Shown in pieces: positions 48,793 through 60,985 of a stretch of DNA of 64,000 nt (the stretch's first letter is position 1; each line of letters begins with the position of its first letter). The notes under the pieces are model-generated. The model made no database searches, was not told the DNA's origin, and saw only the letters and a list, made by a program, of their open reading frames with translations. The translations under genes were made by a program, and so were the position numbers. The DNA comes from Blastomyces gilchristii SLH14081 (lineage: Eukaryota > Ascomycota > Eurotiomycetes > Onygenales > Ajellomycetaceae), in NCBI RefSeq assembly GCF_000003855.2, contig NW_003101671.1, forward strand, positions 1,013,279 to 1,077,278, written 5' to 3'.

Positions 48793-48959
48793 TGTGGTTT
48801 GAAAGAACGTACGACCGCCGGATAATAACGCGGCCACTTCCGAACTTGCTTACGAATGTAAAGGGGCCATAGCGGCCATCAATTAATTTAGTGTACAGTA
48901 TATAAGAAGCCAGCATACACCTGTAATCATACACTGACTCAAGCAATCTTTGAATCACA
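48793..48959 (+). repeat. 5' LTR of gypsy-1 copy C
   Basis: 167 bp, TGTGGTTTGAAAG to TTTGAATCACA. It retains many CpG and CC/GG sites (GTACGACCGCCGG, GCGGCCAC) that are mutated in the LTRs of copy B, so it gives the best view of the original LTR. Confidence 0.9.
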
Positions 48960-50008
48960 TCTGATAGCATGTCTAAAAACTGGTGAGAAGTGCAGACTTC
49001 TTCAGAGTGTGATAATTCTGTCTATAAAGTAATTTGTAGTTATCATGCCAGTGTGATTCTAGAATGTCTCAAAAGATAGCATACAAAAAGCAGTGAGTAA
49101 AAGAGTATACAATTAATGCTGCTTTGCTTATTGAAGAAAAACTTCATACTCAGGCAAATACTATGTATGTGAACAGATGAGATGTGAGAAAAGAGATAAG
49201 AGTGATGAATCAGATTCAAAGAAAACTGCTCTTCACTCAGAGAAATAAAAGAGAGAGTGATCATTATCAGAGTTATATAATAATACCAGAAATCATATAA
49301 TAATACAGTGATATAATGATAGATATTATATAATTAACAAGAAATCACTGAAATGAATATCTCTTCTAGTTAATATAAATAACACTCTTCTCTGCTATCT
49401 GAACTGAAAGATATGCAGAATCTCTCAGAGAATTTACTTAAAACAGTAAGAAAAGTAACTGAAATCACTGAACTGAAATTGAAGCTTTATACACATATGA
49501 GAATTCTAAACAAGATTGAGGCCTTGTGTACACAGTAGCAGGCTGAGATGAAAGTCAAACAATAATTAACATTCACTGCAGATCAAGCATTCACTATAAA
49601 GAGCTTCACTGATGCAATTATCATCATTAATAAGAATAGAGAAAATCAGATCTTAGATCTGCAGTGAGAGATTAAATGTTTATATAAATAGATAACTACA
49701 TTGAATCTGAAGATCTTATCACAATCATTCATAACCTCTTCAGAAGTATACATATTATCAGAGATTACTGCACAGAATGAGAATCTGAGTATGAAATATA
49801 TCAAGCTAAGAGATCTGTCAGAGTCATCAAGCTTCAATGATGACTGAAAAAATGATGCTGTAATCAGCTGACTGAGTCAGATGTAATTATATTATTGAAT
49901 TAAATATGAACTTACAGACAGACAGTTTACAGAATTTCAACAAGTCTTAAGATCTGCTATATTTCTATACAGAAAAGTGAAGTCATTATGAATGACTGAT
50001 AAAAAGAT

Positions 50009-50316
50009 TGTAAGAGGCCTACGCCGAATAGATTGGTAATATATATATAGGTCTTATATAACAAAGAGAAAAATATTAGAGAAGGAAAGAAAGAGAAAGT
50101 GTAGAAATTAACAATCAGAGTGAATATTTATACATGTATGTGATAATATACATAATGAAGCTTCAGGGCGGAAGAATCTATACGCATTTATAACAGCTGA
50201 GAATTGATGATTGAGAATGACTCAGAATTGAAGTGTACATGTTTGAGAGTGAAATGAAAGAATCTATGAAGTGTAACAGAATAGTCTATAAAATTGATCA
50301 GGTACAGCTCATCACA
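50009..50316 (-). repeat. 3' LTR of gypsy-2a (308 bp, strongly mutated)
   Basis: Plus strand TGTAAGAGGCC to CATCACA. Same sequence as 55,411-55,740 but with most CpG and CC/GG sites converted to T/A, and lacking a 22-bp internal duplication found there. Confidence 0.9.
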
Positions 50317-52089
50317 TTAGTTTTCTTCTTTCAGAAGCAGTTCTCATCAGTCAAGAGCTGCTGTTTTGAATAATGTGAAACTCAGAGTTCAGGTCAATTG
50401 ATTGTAACTGACTCATTTCATGAAATATTATCAGCTACAGCTGTGAGATCTTTTATTGAGCATATTCTCAATCTTTCACTCAAGCTTATTATCTTCTTCT
50501 ATGATGTCTGGTGACTGCTAGTCAGAAGTCAGTTAAGAAGAGAACAGATCAGTGATAGTGCAGTGAAGCAAGCTTGTATAAAATATATTATAAATCTCTG
50601 ATAATGTGTTAAGATAGTAGTTATAACTATCTAGAACTTCTATCACTTTATATCTGATATAGCAGTAATCTAGTGTATGAGATAAACATGTGATTCATAT
50701 ATTCTTAAGATTCAATTATATCGGATCTTCTATCTTATATTATTCAGTGAGATCTCAGTGAATATTGATTTGATTCTCTTAGTCTTATTTCACAGTTGTC
50801 ATGAAGATCTCTGCTCAGTCACAGACATCTCAGAGCTTCATTACTATATTATCAGTGATCTGAATTGAACTGCAGAGGTTCAGTGTGAACTATATGATCT
50901 TTAGAAGATTCAACACTTTCATATGATAACTATGTGTAAGAAAGAATGAGCTTATACCTGTTAAAATAACATCTTATTGAATTGATAGTGATCTCTGTGT
51001 GTAGAAGCAGGTCATATCAATTATCTTATAAGTGATTGCAGAACTTGTGAAGATAATTCTTTATAGTCTGAATTATTCATTCTAACACATCATTGATCTC
51101 AGAGTGATAGACAGTTGATAGATAATGTATAATCTTAAGAACTTAACAGATTCTTGTTCAGAGATTACTTATGAATTGATAATCTTAATCTGATACTATG
51201 AATCTCAGTAATTTATACATCTGATAGAATGAGCTTTATAGAAAAGCTTTGATAACTTATTCAGCATTTATCTTATTATAAGATTTTAATATTACATCTT
51301 TACTTAATTAATTCATAATAATCAGAATGTTTCTACAATTCTTACTCTTAGATAGATTGACAGTGAAGTCAATTACTACATCTTATCAGATTCTATCAGA
51401 GATATTGAGTGATTTTAATAGATCTTTTCTATAGTTCTTTCATAAGATAACAGAAGAACAGTGATTACAGTTTCAGACAAAGTATCTGATACTATTTAAT
51501 ATCTCAGATTAGTAGAACTCTCAGAAGATCATTCTATACAGTTATTCACAGTCTGAATAATTAGTTATACATGAATTATACATCTCTTACATTATCTGAG
51601 TATGTAAGAGTTTGAAGTGAGAAACTCAGTGTCATTCACAGAATTGTAGAGTGTTATTATCATTGATTAAATATTCTGAGATAATGATTCTTATATGTAG
51701 TTCTGAGAGAAATTGAGATACTTCTTAATATACTGCTTTAGTGAGAGTCTGAAGAAGTTCATCAGCCTGAGCTGATATATATCACAGTTCATTCAGTGTA
51801 GAGGAAGTGAAGATATTAATATCAGTATCAGTTTGAAGAGAGAGTGTTCTAATCAGAGAAGTATATATAGTGTTATGAGTTGTTCTATCTTGATTGATCA
51901 ATATCTTCAGATCTAAGAGCTGATGTTCTCAGTTCATTCAGTGCATGTCTATGACATTGAATGATATATCTTGTTCTCATTGCAAGAGAGTATCTGTCAT
52001 CAAGTTCTAACTGCTGAGGCAGTAGTGTATTGTAAAATGAAAGTGACTTAGAAATTCAAATCATTGCATCTGTCATTCAGTGAGTTTAT

Positions 52090-53000
52090 AAGTGATTATA
52101 AAGTACTTGAGATTCTTATAATCTGTGATTATCTTAAATTCAGAGATACTTCAGAGTTTAAAGTCTCATTCATCTAGATAGTGTACAATTATGAGAAGTT
52201 TCTTATCATAGATCTCATAATTGCATTTGATGAGACTCAGTTTCTTAGACATGAAGACACATGATTGTAGAACATCTTCATCATTATATTACAATATCAC
52301 TTCTTCTATCATGTAGTCAGAGAAATCAGCTTCAATGACTGTTTCATAATCAGAGTTAAATATCATTTGTAGAGAGATATTGATGAATATCTTCTTTATC
52401 TGTGTGAATGCAGCTTCAGCATTCACTGATTACTGAAATACTGAGTTCTTCTTAGTGAGTTCTGTAAGTGATCTCACAATATCTGAGAAGTTTTATATAA
52501 ATCACTAATAGAAGTTAGCAAATCTGATGAAGCTTTATATATCTTTCACAGTATGTGAAGCTTCTCATTCAAGAATGATAGAGACTTTCTCAGAATTCAT
52601 TCAAATTCTCTTACCATCTTCTATAATAAAACTCAGATACTTGGTACTCTTGACTTCAAAATCACACTTGTTAATATCTATTGATAGTTCTGCTTCTCAT
52701 AGCTGTTATAATATCTTTTGCATATGTTCTTGATATTCTTTCCTGAATTCATCAGTGAAGATGAGAATGTCATTAAGATATACAGATATAAATTCATCAA
52801 GGAAATCTCAGAGTGCTCAGTTGATATACTTCTGAAATATACTGAGAGTATTAGTCAGTTCAAAGAATGTAACTACTCATTCAAAGAGATTATATCATGT
52901 TCAGAATACTGCAAGCTACTCATCTTCTTCAGTAATACAAATTTTATGAAACACAGCAATGACATCTAACTTTGTAAATCATTGAGCTTATTCAATGTAA
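52090..53000 (-). pseudogene. Reverse transcriptase and RNase H relic of gypsy-2a
   Basis: The minus strand reads DEFISVYLNDILIFTDEFRK (YLDD box region, about 52,735-52,800). Further down it reads EIYDKKLLIIVHYLDE and FKIITDYKNLKYF (RNase H, about 52,110-52,230), typical of the Ty3/gypsy RT-RNase H order. Interrupted by stops. Confidence 0.82.
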
Positions 53001-54147
53001 GCTAGAGTTTCATTGATAAGAGATAAAGAATAATACTTCTTCTTCATTAATCTGTTCAATTCTCAATAATTCATGCAGAACTGAAGTTCTTTATCTGATT
53101 TCTTTACAAAGAGAATAGAGGCTGCAGCAAAAGAGTTACTAATATATATAAATTCTTTATTCAACAGATTATTGAGTGTCTTTTGAAGAAGAAGAAGTTC
53201 ATCTTAGAACATGTTATAAAGAGAGTCTCATGATGATTCAGAGTTCTTATCATTCTTCTTTTTCAACTTAATACTGTGATTCACTTCTGAACCTTGTAAG
53301 AGAGGTAGATTTGTAGCATTATTATCTTGTCAGAAGACATCTAGATATTCATGATATTATTATAAGAGTTTCATACAAGAATCTGTTATTGTAACACAGA
53401 ATAACTTTTCTAGAGTCTTTTTGATATCAGCTAGACTGATAGAATAGATTGATACATAGTTCTGCTGTCAGTGATTCTTTCAGTGACTTCTTTTTCTGAG
53501 CATTTTATAGGCATTGACAGAGATCTGTGTCAGATTCATAGTCTTGTGAATATCATTCTTGTGAATTCTATCATTGTTAGAGAATATTAAACTTCTGTTT
53601 CAAGTATTTAATAAGATATCTTATTCAGATAGTCAGATAAGTTCTAATATAAGATTATAATCAAGATTATCAACTTCATACGCATAGATGTCTTCATGCT
53701 GATATTCTCTGATATCTATATTTAGTTTCATCATGTAACAGATGCAAACATCTTTTAAATTATTAAATTCTGCAAGAAGTTAGAGTTTTGATAAGAGAAT
53801 ACACTGAAGATTATAATATCTCATGACTGAAGATTTAATCATTGCATAGTGACATAGACTGCTGTCTATCATAATCTTCATATTATACATATTATTAATC
53901 ACAGTAGATATAAGAATCACATTCATTATCATTTTCTCTTCAAATCATTGTCATTCAACCTCTTCAAGCTTCTGTTTGCAAATTTGAACAGAAGCTAATC
54001 TTTTCTCTGTTTTACTGAGATATTTTTATAGTTATCTTCTGAATCTTTCTTCACTGCAATGTGATTGACACAGACAGATGCTGATTCATTCTTCAAACAA
54101 GAAGACACTGATCTTTCTCTTGATTGAGAAGATACATAGATTAATTG

Positions 54148-54540
54148 ACAGTTGAAAGTAATGTGTTCTGATCAGTTACAGTTGATGCATACTTCACATT
54201 AATATTGATTAGTGACTTCTTCAGAAGTGATCTCAGAAACTCAGAAGTCTGTTCAAACAGTGAAAACTCTTGCTTGTGTATAGACATTTGAATCTATTCA
54301 GTTCATAACATCTGCATCATTGCTGTTACTTCTCTTCAGCATAGATGTATAAGTGACTGAAATGTAACATCTTCTGTCACTATTCTGTATACTCTTGAGC
54401 TTGATAAGACAGTCATTCAATGTCTGAAGCTGTGTGCAGAAGTCTTCATAAGTCTGATCTTCATCTACACTTATAAGAGTCTCTAAGAGTTCAAAAGTCA
54501 ATGTCTTCTTAAGCATGCTAATCTTCATTCAATTCTTCTA
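54148..54540 (-). pseudogene. Gag relic of gypsy-2a with CCHC zinc knuckle
   Basis: The open stretch 54,298-54,528 (FELLETLISVDEDQTYEDF, LNDCLIKLK) precedes a CX2CX4HX4C knuckle at 54,148-54,189 (CINCN, then TGA where Trp is expected, SEHITFNC). This nucleocapsid-type motif fixes the 5' end of the coding region on the right and confirms minus-strand orientation. Confidence 0.8.
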
Positions 54541-55410
54541 AGATTGATCACCTGCTTCTAAGATCTTGATATCAAAGTCAGAGATGAATGTTGTAAGAGA
54601 AATGTTTCTCTGTCAAGTACTCTGTAATCAATCTAACATCTTCTATTACATAGCAGTGTCTTGAAACAGAATATCAAGATATTTCATAATATTATCAGGC
54701 ATTTATAACAGTGATTCACATGCTTTCATTTATGAATGAAACTTCTGTTTCATATGATTCTTCAATCATTCATTGATATATTAATCTTGATTAATTAATG
54801 AACTGATGACATCTTCATCTACACTCAGTTTCACAAGCATTTTCATTCTTCATAATGAGTAGAGAGTGAGATCAGAAGTATTGAAATATATAGAAGCATC
54901 TAAGCATTTCTTCAGTGCTTTTATATTCAATTCTATAGATGTTGAAATTGCATGAGTTAATTATTAAATCTCTTTGTATTAAAGTTATTGAGTTGCATAT
55001 ATATCAGCTATTTATTATTATTGTAATTTCAACATTACTCAGAGTCACTGTGATATTATGTCTATACTTACATTTGAGAGTTTCATATTATTATTAGACA
55101 TGATTATATCAATTGTCAGATATGTAATTGTATGAATATCTTATATATCTGAGTGTTAGAACTCTCAGATCTTTCACTGACATTCTCTTGTAAAATCTTA
55201 CTCTCTTTATAAGGTCTTATTACAGAGTTAAAATAACTGATGAGCAAGCTTCTATCTGAGAACTCAGTGTCTACTTAACTATTTAACTGTTTCTCTATTT
55301 CTTACACATCATTACACATTCAGATATTTCTCAATGAATAATCATTTCTAATAAGAAGATAATGCATGAATAATCATTTTCTAATAAGAAGATAATGAAC
55401 ATTTTTCTAG

Positions 55411-55740
55411 TGTAAGAGGCCTACACTGAATAGATTAATAATATATATATAGATCTTATATAACAAAGAGAAAAACATTAGAGAAGAAAAGAAAGAGAAA
55501 GTGTAGAAATCAGTGATTGAGATGGATATTTATACACATATGTAGTGATGTATGCAGTGAAGCTTCGGGGTGAAAGAATCTATACGCGTTCGTGGCGGCC
55601 GAGGATCGGTGATCAAGAATGGCCGAGAATCGGAGTGTATGTGTTCAAGAGTGGAACGGAAGAATCTATGAAGTGTAATGAAAGAATCTATGAAGTGTAA
55701 CGGAATAGTCTATATAAGTGATCAGACGCAGCCTGCTACA
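55411..55740 (-). repeat. 5' LTR of gypsy-2a (330 bp, less mutated)
   Basis: Plus strand TGTAAGAGGCC to CCTGCTACA. Retains GCGTTCGTGGCGGCCGAGG-type CpG-rich words. A 22-bp tandem duplication (AAGAATCTATGAAGTGTAA repeated near 55,660-55,700) explains the length difference from its partner. Confidence 0.9.
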
Positions 55741-57578
55741 AAGATGAATCTCACAGATCTGAAGTGATATTCATTTCTATGAACATGAAATGAGTTTTTC
55801 AAATGAATCTTGCATAACTTTGAGAAAGTGTATACATGAGACAAGTATTATGAATGCTTCACTAAGTGTAGATAAGTAAGTGATCTTACATTATACTTCA
55901 TACACTTCAGCTTACACTGTCTTATATTGAATGAAGAGCTTTTAATATCTTTCTGTTTATAGATCTTCATTCATAATCTTACACTCAAGTTAAGAGCAGA
56001 ATGAAAATACTTAACCTTGTAATCAGATATAATGAAAGAAGCATATAACATTCTCATTATATAGAAACAAGTGAGTCAATTATAACAGAAAATACTGTAA
56101 TTGAGTATATCTCAGTGAAGAATGAGTAATCAGACTTCTATAATATAAGTTATATACTCAGATGCAATGAATCTAGATCTGAATACTATTATTAAAGCAC
56201 TGAATCTCTTAAAAAAGACATTCTCTTAGTGAAAATCTTGATATTATGAGTATTGAGCTTGCTTTAACTGCAGATGTTAAAATCATGATGTAAAAGATTA
56301 CACACAGTGTATACAGTCAAGAAAAGCAAGAGAGTTAAAAAACTAACAAAATCAGTGAGCTTAGAGACACTTACTGATATTCTATGAAAAGTCTTCAAAG
56401 TGAAAGAGATGTCTGTGTTAGAAGACTCTCTGAATTCTGTGAATATCAAGAGAAAGCAGGCTTCTGACTGAGATGCAGATGAGAATGAAGTGAACACTCA
56501 TCTTAATATCTTAAGACCTGAAATGTTAATGTATAAGAGACACTTAAGTAAGAATCAAGAGATAGCTGTAAACATGTTAACAGATATAGAAGCTTCTACA
56601 TAATATATTAATGATTATATAATCTAAAGACTGAAAGAAATTTACTGAGTGAAGAATTCTCAATGTATAAAATTATCTGATAACTGATATTTGATATCAT
56701 CTGCAAGAGTAAGAGTTTCCTTGTACTTCAGAGAATAATCTTACTATATTTGAGCACAAGAGCTGCAGAACATGAAATACAATCTTATTCTTGAACTTAA
56801 TTGATTTCAAAGATTCAATCTGCAGATTCAATGATGTACATATCATATACAGTTGACTGATAGAAAGAAAATAGTTCATATAATTCTATCAACTGATATG
56901 AGAAGAACATTTCACATCTCTGATATAGAAGAATCAAATCTGCTTATATATTAATAAGTAAAGAGAATGATTTATAAGATCTCATCTGAAAGTATTCTGT
57001 ATATTATACAGAATCTTAAAGTGAAGAAAATCAAGATAAAGAATATATAGAAGAATAAGTGTATGAAGAAGCTTCTAAAGAAGTATGAAAAGATCTTCTG
57101 AACAGATCTTTCACTGAAATTGCTGCCAGAATGAGAATTTATACATGAGATTGACATGAGAGATGTAAAATCAGTTAATTAGAATGTATATTCTCTATTA
57201 CAAACACATCTTGAAGAATAGAAGTATCAGATCACAGACCTTCTAGAATATAGTCTTATATAACTCTTATCAAGTGTGTGAGGCTTTTCAGTTCTATTCA
57301 TGAAAAAGACAGATGAAGAGTGACAGATGTATATCAATTATCAAGCACTTAATAAGCTTATAATCAAGAATGAATATTCACTATTACAGATTCAATAACA
57401 GTTGAATATAATTGAAAATATCTAATATCTATCAAAGATTAATCTTCTCTTCAAATACTGACAGATCTGTATAGATGAACTATCAGTTTCATAAACTGTG
57501 TTTAATATATAATAAGAGAAGTTCAAATTTCTGATAATATCATTCAGTTTAATAAATACATCTGTTATCTTTTAAATA

Positions 57579-57836
57579 ATGATGAATACAATTCTTTATA
57601 AACAGAATGAAATCTTATATCTTATATATCTTGATAATATTCTAGTCTTTTTAAACTCATATAATGAATATCTGATGTATTCTGATAAAGTGCTTATAAC
57701 TCTGACAGAGTATAAGCTCTATATTAAATTAATAAAGTATGTGTTTGAAATGAAAGAGTTAGAGTTCATAGAATATATAGTAAGTGATAACTATATATAT
57801 CTCATTCTGAAGAAATTGAATGTCATAGCAAATTGA
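57579..57836 (+). pseudogene. Reverse transcriptase relic of gypsy-1 copy C
   Basis: An 85-codon open frame containing YLDNILVFLNSYNEYL (YLDD box with one substitution) and VFEMKELEFIEYIV, the usual RT palm-to-thumb spacing in Ty3/gypsy. This is the clearest RT fragment of the gypsy-1 family in the window. Stops flank it. Confidence 0.85.
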
Positions 57837-58538
57837 CTATAGCTAAGAAATGTATATTATATATAACAGTTTCTTAAGTTAATCTCATATTACTGTAGAT
57901 TCATCAAGAATTTCACATGAATATCTGTATTACTCTCAGATCTCTTAAGAGAAATGAATACAAATCTGTGAAAGAAGAAGTTTTAATCAATTATCTGAAA
58001 TACTGTGTATGAAGAGGCTTTTCTCACACTGAGAAAATATGCAATAATATTCTCACTACTTATTTAATCAGATTGTGATAAATCTTTCTACATTAAGACA
58101 GATGCATCTGAATAAGCTATCAGAGATGCTCTTCTATAGATAAGTAAGAATGATAAGCTGCATTCAGTGATATATGATGATAGAAAACTATCAGACACTG
58201 AGCTCAATTACTCAGTATATGAAAAGAAATTACTAGCAATCAAGTATATACTGATGTTGTGAGATAGATATATTAATAACAGACATATAATAACAGTGAT
58301 TATGAATCATGAAAGTCTTGTCTATCTATAATTAATAATAAAACCTTTTAAATGCTTAGCATGTTGAATCTCAGAGTTTTAAGTATACAATCTTTATATC
58401 AAATACTGAAAGCAATTAGATACTGTGATATCTGATGTAATCAGTGACAGATCTGATTTCATGAATGAGAATTCTGCAAATCAGATATAAGAGAAGTTTG
58501 TGTTAAATATACTGAGAAAGTGCAAGGAATCAGAATGA

Positions 58539-59216
58539 ATGAATACTATAATCTCTTACTTAAAGAATGACAAGATGTTGAATAACAAGTATCTCATGAG
58601 AGTAGTAGAAGAGATGCTTTCAAACTTCAAGCTGAGAAAATTGAAAAATGATGTTATACTTTACTGTAATCTAGAATATACAGAAGCTCTCTATCTAGAA
58701 CATTTATTTAGACATGACTTAATGACTTGCATGCATAAGAAATTCAGTCACTTGGAAAGCTCTGAACTCATAAGTGTACTCAAATCAAGAGTATACTGAC
58801 TAAGCATGACTGAGAATATTCAGACATACACTTATAAGTGCCTGAATTGTCAGATTGTAAAAGAATCTAAGAAAGAATTAGAATGTAAGAAAGTGCAATA
58901 TCAGATGAAGTGTATAATATAACTATTCAAATAATGAGAGATAAACCTTATAGATATATTATCATGAACATTAAATGAAAATTAATGAATAATCACTGCT
59001 ATTGATTACACTACTGACTGATCAGTCATGAAAGCAGTTTCAGAGATAATAGAGAAGATAATAATGAAGTTTCTATATAATGAGATCTATATCAACTATG
59101 AAATACTGTGTGAGATTCTAACTAATAGTGATATGAATCTCATAGAAGAAGTAGTGAGGCATTTCATGAGTCAGTTACAGACAAGATATTGTAGAATAAT
59201 ATCATATCATTTATAA
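58539..59216 (+). pseudogene. Integrase relic of gypsy-1 copy C
   Basis: 58,539-58,799 is the N-terminal zinc-binding region (ALYLEHLFRHDLMTCMHKKF, then LKSRVY). It is followed by a Cys pair in KCLNCQIVK, and 59,028-59,216 is part of the core (EILTNSDMNLIEEVVRHF). Further downstream LYELHPRI lies near 59,375-59,400. Broken by stops. Confidence 0.8.
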
Positions 59217-59552
59217 ATGAATAAGAAGATGAAATGCTTGAATGAAATCTTGAGTAATATGCTGATGAAATATCTAGTCAGTAAGTCTATGAGACTATAA
59301 GATGAATATCTCAGACAGGTGCTATTGATCACATGAATTCAACAGTATATAGTCTTTAAGCATTCATTATTCTACCTGTTGTATGAATTGCATCCGCGCA
59401 TCTCAGAGAATGTTTCAGAAGAGAGAAGAAAGAGAACAGCAGTTACAGATACAACAGTCACAGATGTGAAATCAAGATTGAAAGAGATCAGCTATACACA
59501 TGTAAAAGTTAATAAGTTACTTCTGAACTGAGCAATTCAATCAAAAAGAATA

Positions 59553-59954
59553 TGCCCCGGTGGCCGAATGGTTAATGCGGCCACCCGGTAGCGCCTTGGT
59601 GTGGGAAACCAAGGCATGTGAGTTCGAAACCCGCAGGAAATTACATTTAAATCTGAAACTCAAGCACCTCAGGGTTTCTAAATAAAATACAGAGGGGGTA
59701 CAAAATCACTTTCAATTAAATCCGCTCTATGTTTTCTGAGCTGGGGAAAGTTTATTTATCGCATGTATCTAAATTGTCACTTTCTTTTGTATTTTTCTAT
59801 ATTTCTTTGTTTATCTTTGACATAAATCTTAACACCCTGTATTTTCCTTTCTGTATAATCAACACTTGATCTGTATTTAACATCACGCAAGGACTTATCA
59901 TTAGCTCCGCTTGCATACGAGTATAATGAAAGAATAATAATAATAATAATAATT
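59553..59954 (+). mobile_element. tRNA-derived SINE, complete copy (402 bp)
   Basis: The head (about 59,554-59,640) has internal RNA polymerase III promoter boxes: box A TGGCCGAATGG (59,561-59,571) and box B AGTTCGAAACC (59,621-59,631). Between them is a stem CCTTGG/CCAAGG, reminiscent of a type II (Leu/Ser-like) tRNA. A tRNA-unrelated body follows, then a (TAA)n tail. The direct repeat AAAAAGAATA at 59,543-59,552 and 59,955-59,964 is a target duplication of at least 10 bp. Copy B (about 26,865-26,880, reversed) shows the empty site. It interrupts gypsy-1 copy C just after integrase. Confidence 0.9.
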
Positions 59955-60985
59955 AAAAAGAATAAAAGACTCACTAGTTAAGAAATTAAGTCTTAAGATG
60001 AAAATATAAGTTCTTATATATAATAAGAGTTCTGAGAAGTTTCAATCTAGATGATTTAAGCTATATAAAATACTCAAATCACATTCTCTGAGAATATATA
60101 CATTAGAAGAATCAGAGAAACAGGTCTTACACAACTTAATAAATGATTCATAACTTATAAAAGTAAAGATATAAGATCTGAGCAGATTATGATTATTCAC
60201 AGCACTATTATCAGTGTTGAAAAAGAAGAGACTTATAATTGAAAAGTCTTACAAAGTAAGAGAAATCATAGATACTTACAAATTAGATAATCTTACTTAT
60301 TTTAATCTTTTCATAATTACAAGAAAAGAATGAGAAGTAATAAAGAAATTAAATGAATATCATACTTTAATAAGTAATGAAACTGTAGCTGATCATATAA
60401 TAATATACTACAGACAGCAGGTGCAACACAGTAGAGAGCAGTCTCAAAGTAACAGACTTACACATGAATCAGATTACAGAAGAAAAAGGAATTCAGAGTT
60501 AAATTTAACTGTTTACATCAGTTTGATCATAGAGATAATAGAGAATGAAGTATCTGAAATATTTGCAGATATGTGAGACCAAGTCATCTCATTCTCTGAG
60601 AATGATCAGAGATTGAGTGAGATTAGTTTTTAATAAGCTGTTTACTGTAGTAATCTGAGTGAGTGAAGAGAGACAGTATAATACATAAAACAGAATTATA
60701 AAAGATAAAAGCTGCTGAAATCTAGTCACTGAATACTGTATTATATAGAGATTGTATAAGAGTAGTAACTAGCAGATAAAGAAAAAGTATAAGAAAAGAA
60801 AAATAAATTAATCATCAACTGTAAGAGTCAGCTGTAAAAGATAAATATTATTATACATACTTCATTCATTTTCATATATCACATATTTAATCTATTTTCA
60901 ATACTACATCACTTAAAAAACATCAAAAACAAAGGAAATCTCAAAACTCAAGATCTGCAAGAAATTCAAGAGCTGTAAGCCACTC

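Larger units (their letters stand above)
50009..55740 (-). mobile_element. Ty3/gypsy element gypsy-2a (complete, nested in gypsy-1 copy C)
   Basis: 5.73-kb element bounded by LTRs 50,009-50,316 and 55,411-55,740. The 5-bp target duplication AAGAT (50,004-50,008 and 55,741-55,745) is exact. The uninterrupted site is visible in copy A (about 6225-6235, reversed). On the minus strand: gag with zinc knuckle (54,148-54,189), RT (about 52.4-53.2 kb), RNase H (about 52.0-52.35 kb), integrase region (about 50.5-51.9 kb). All frames are disrupted by stops. Confidence 0.92.

Noticed and set aside
59554..59640. Apparent tRNA gene with box A and box B (and a second near 62,695-62,785)
   Set aside because: It is joined to a conserved non-tRNA body and (TAA)n tail with a target duplication, and a second copy has the same body. 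It is therefore a SINE head, not a functional tRNA gene.
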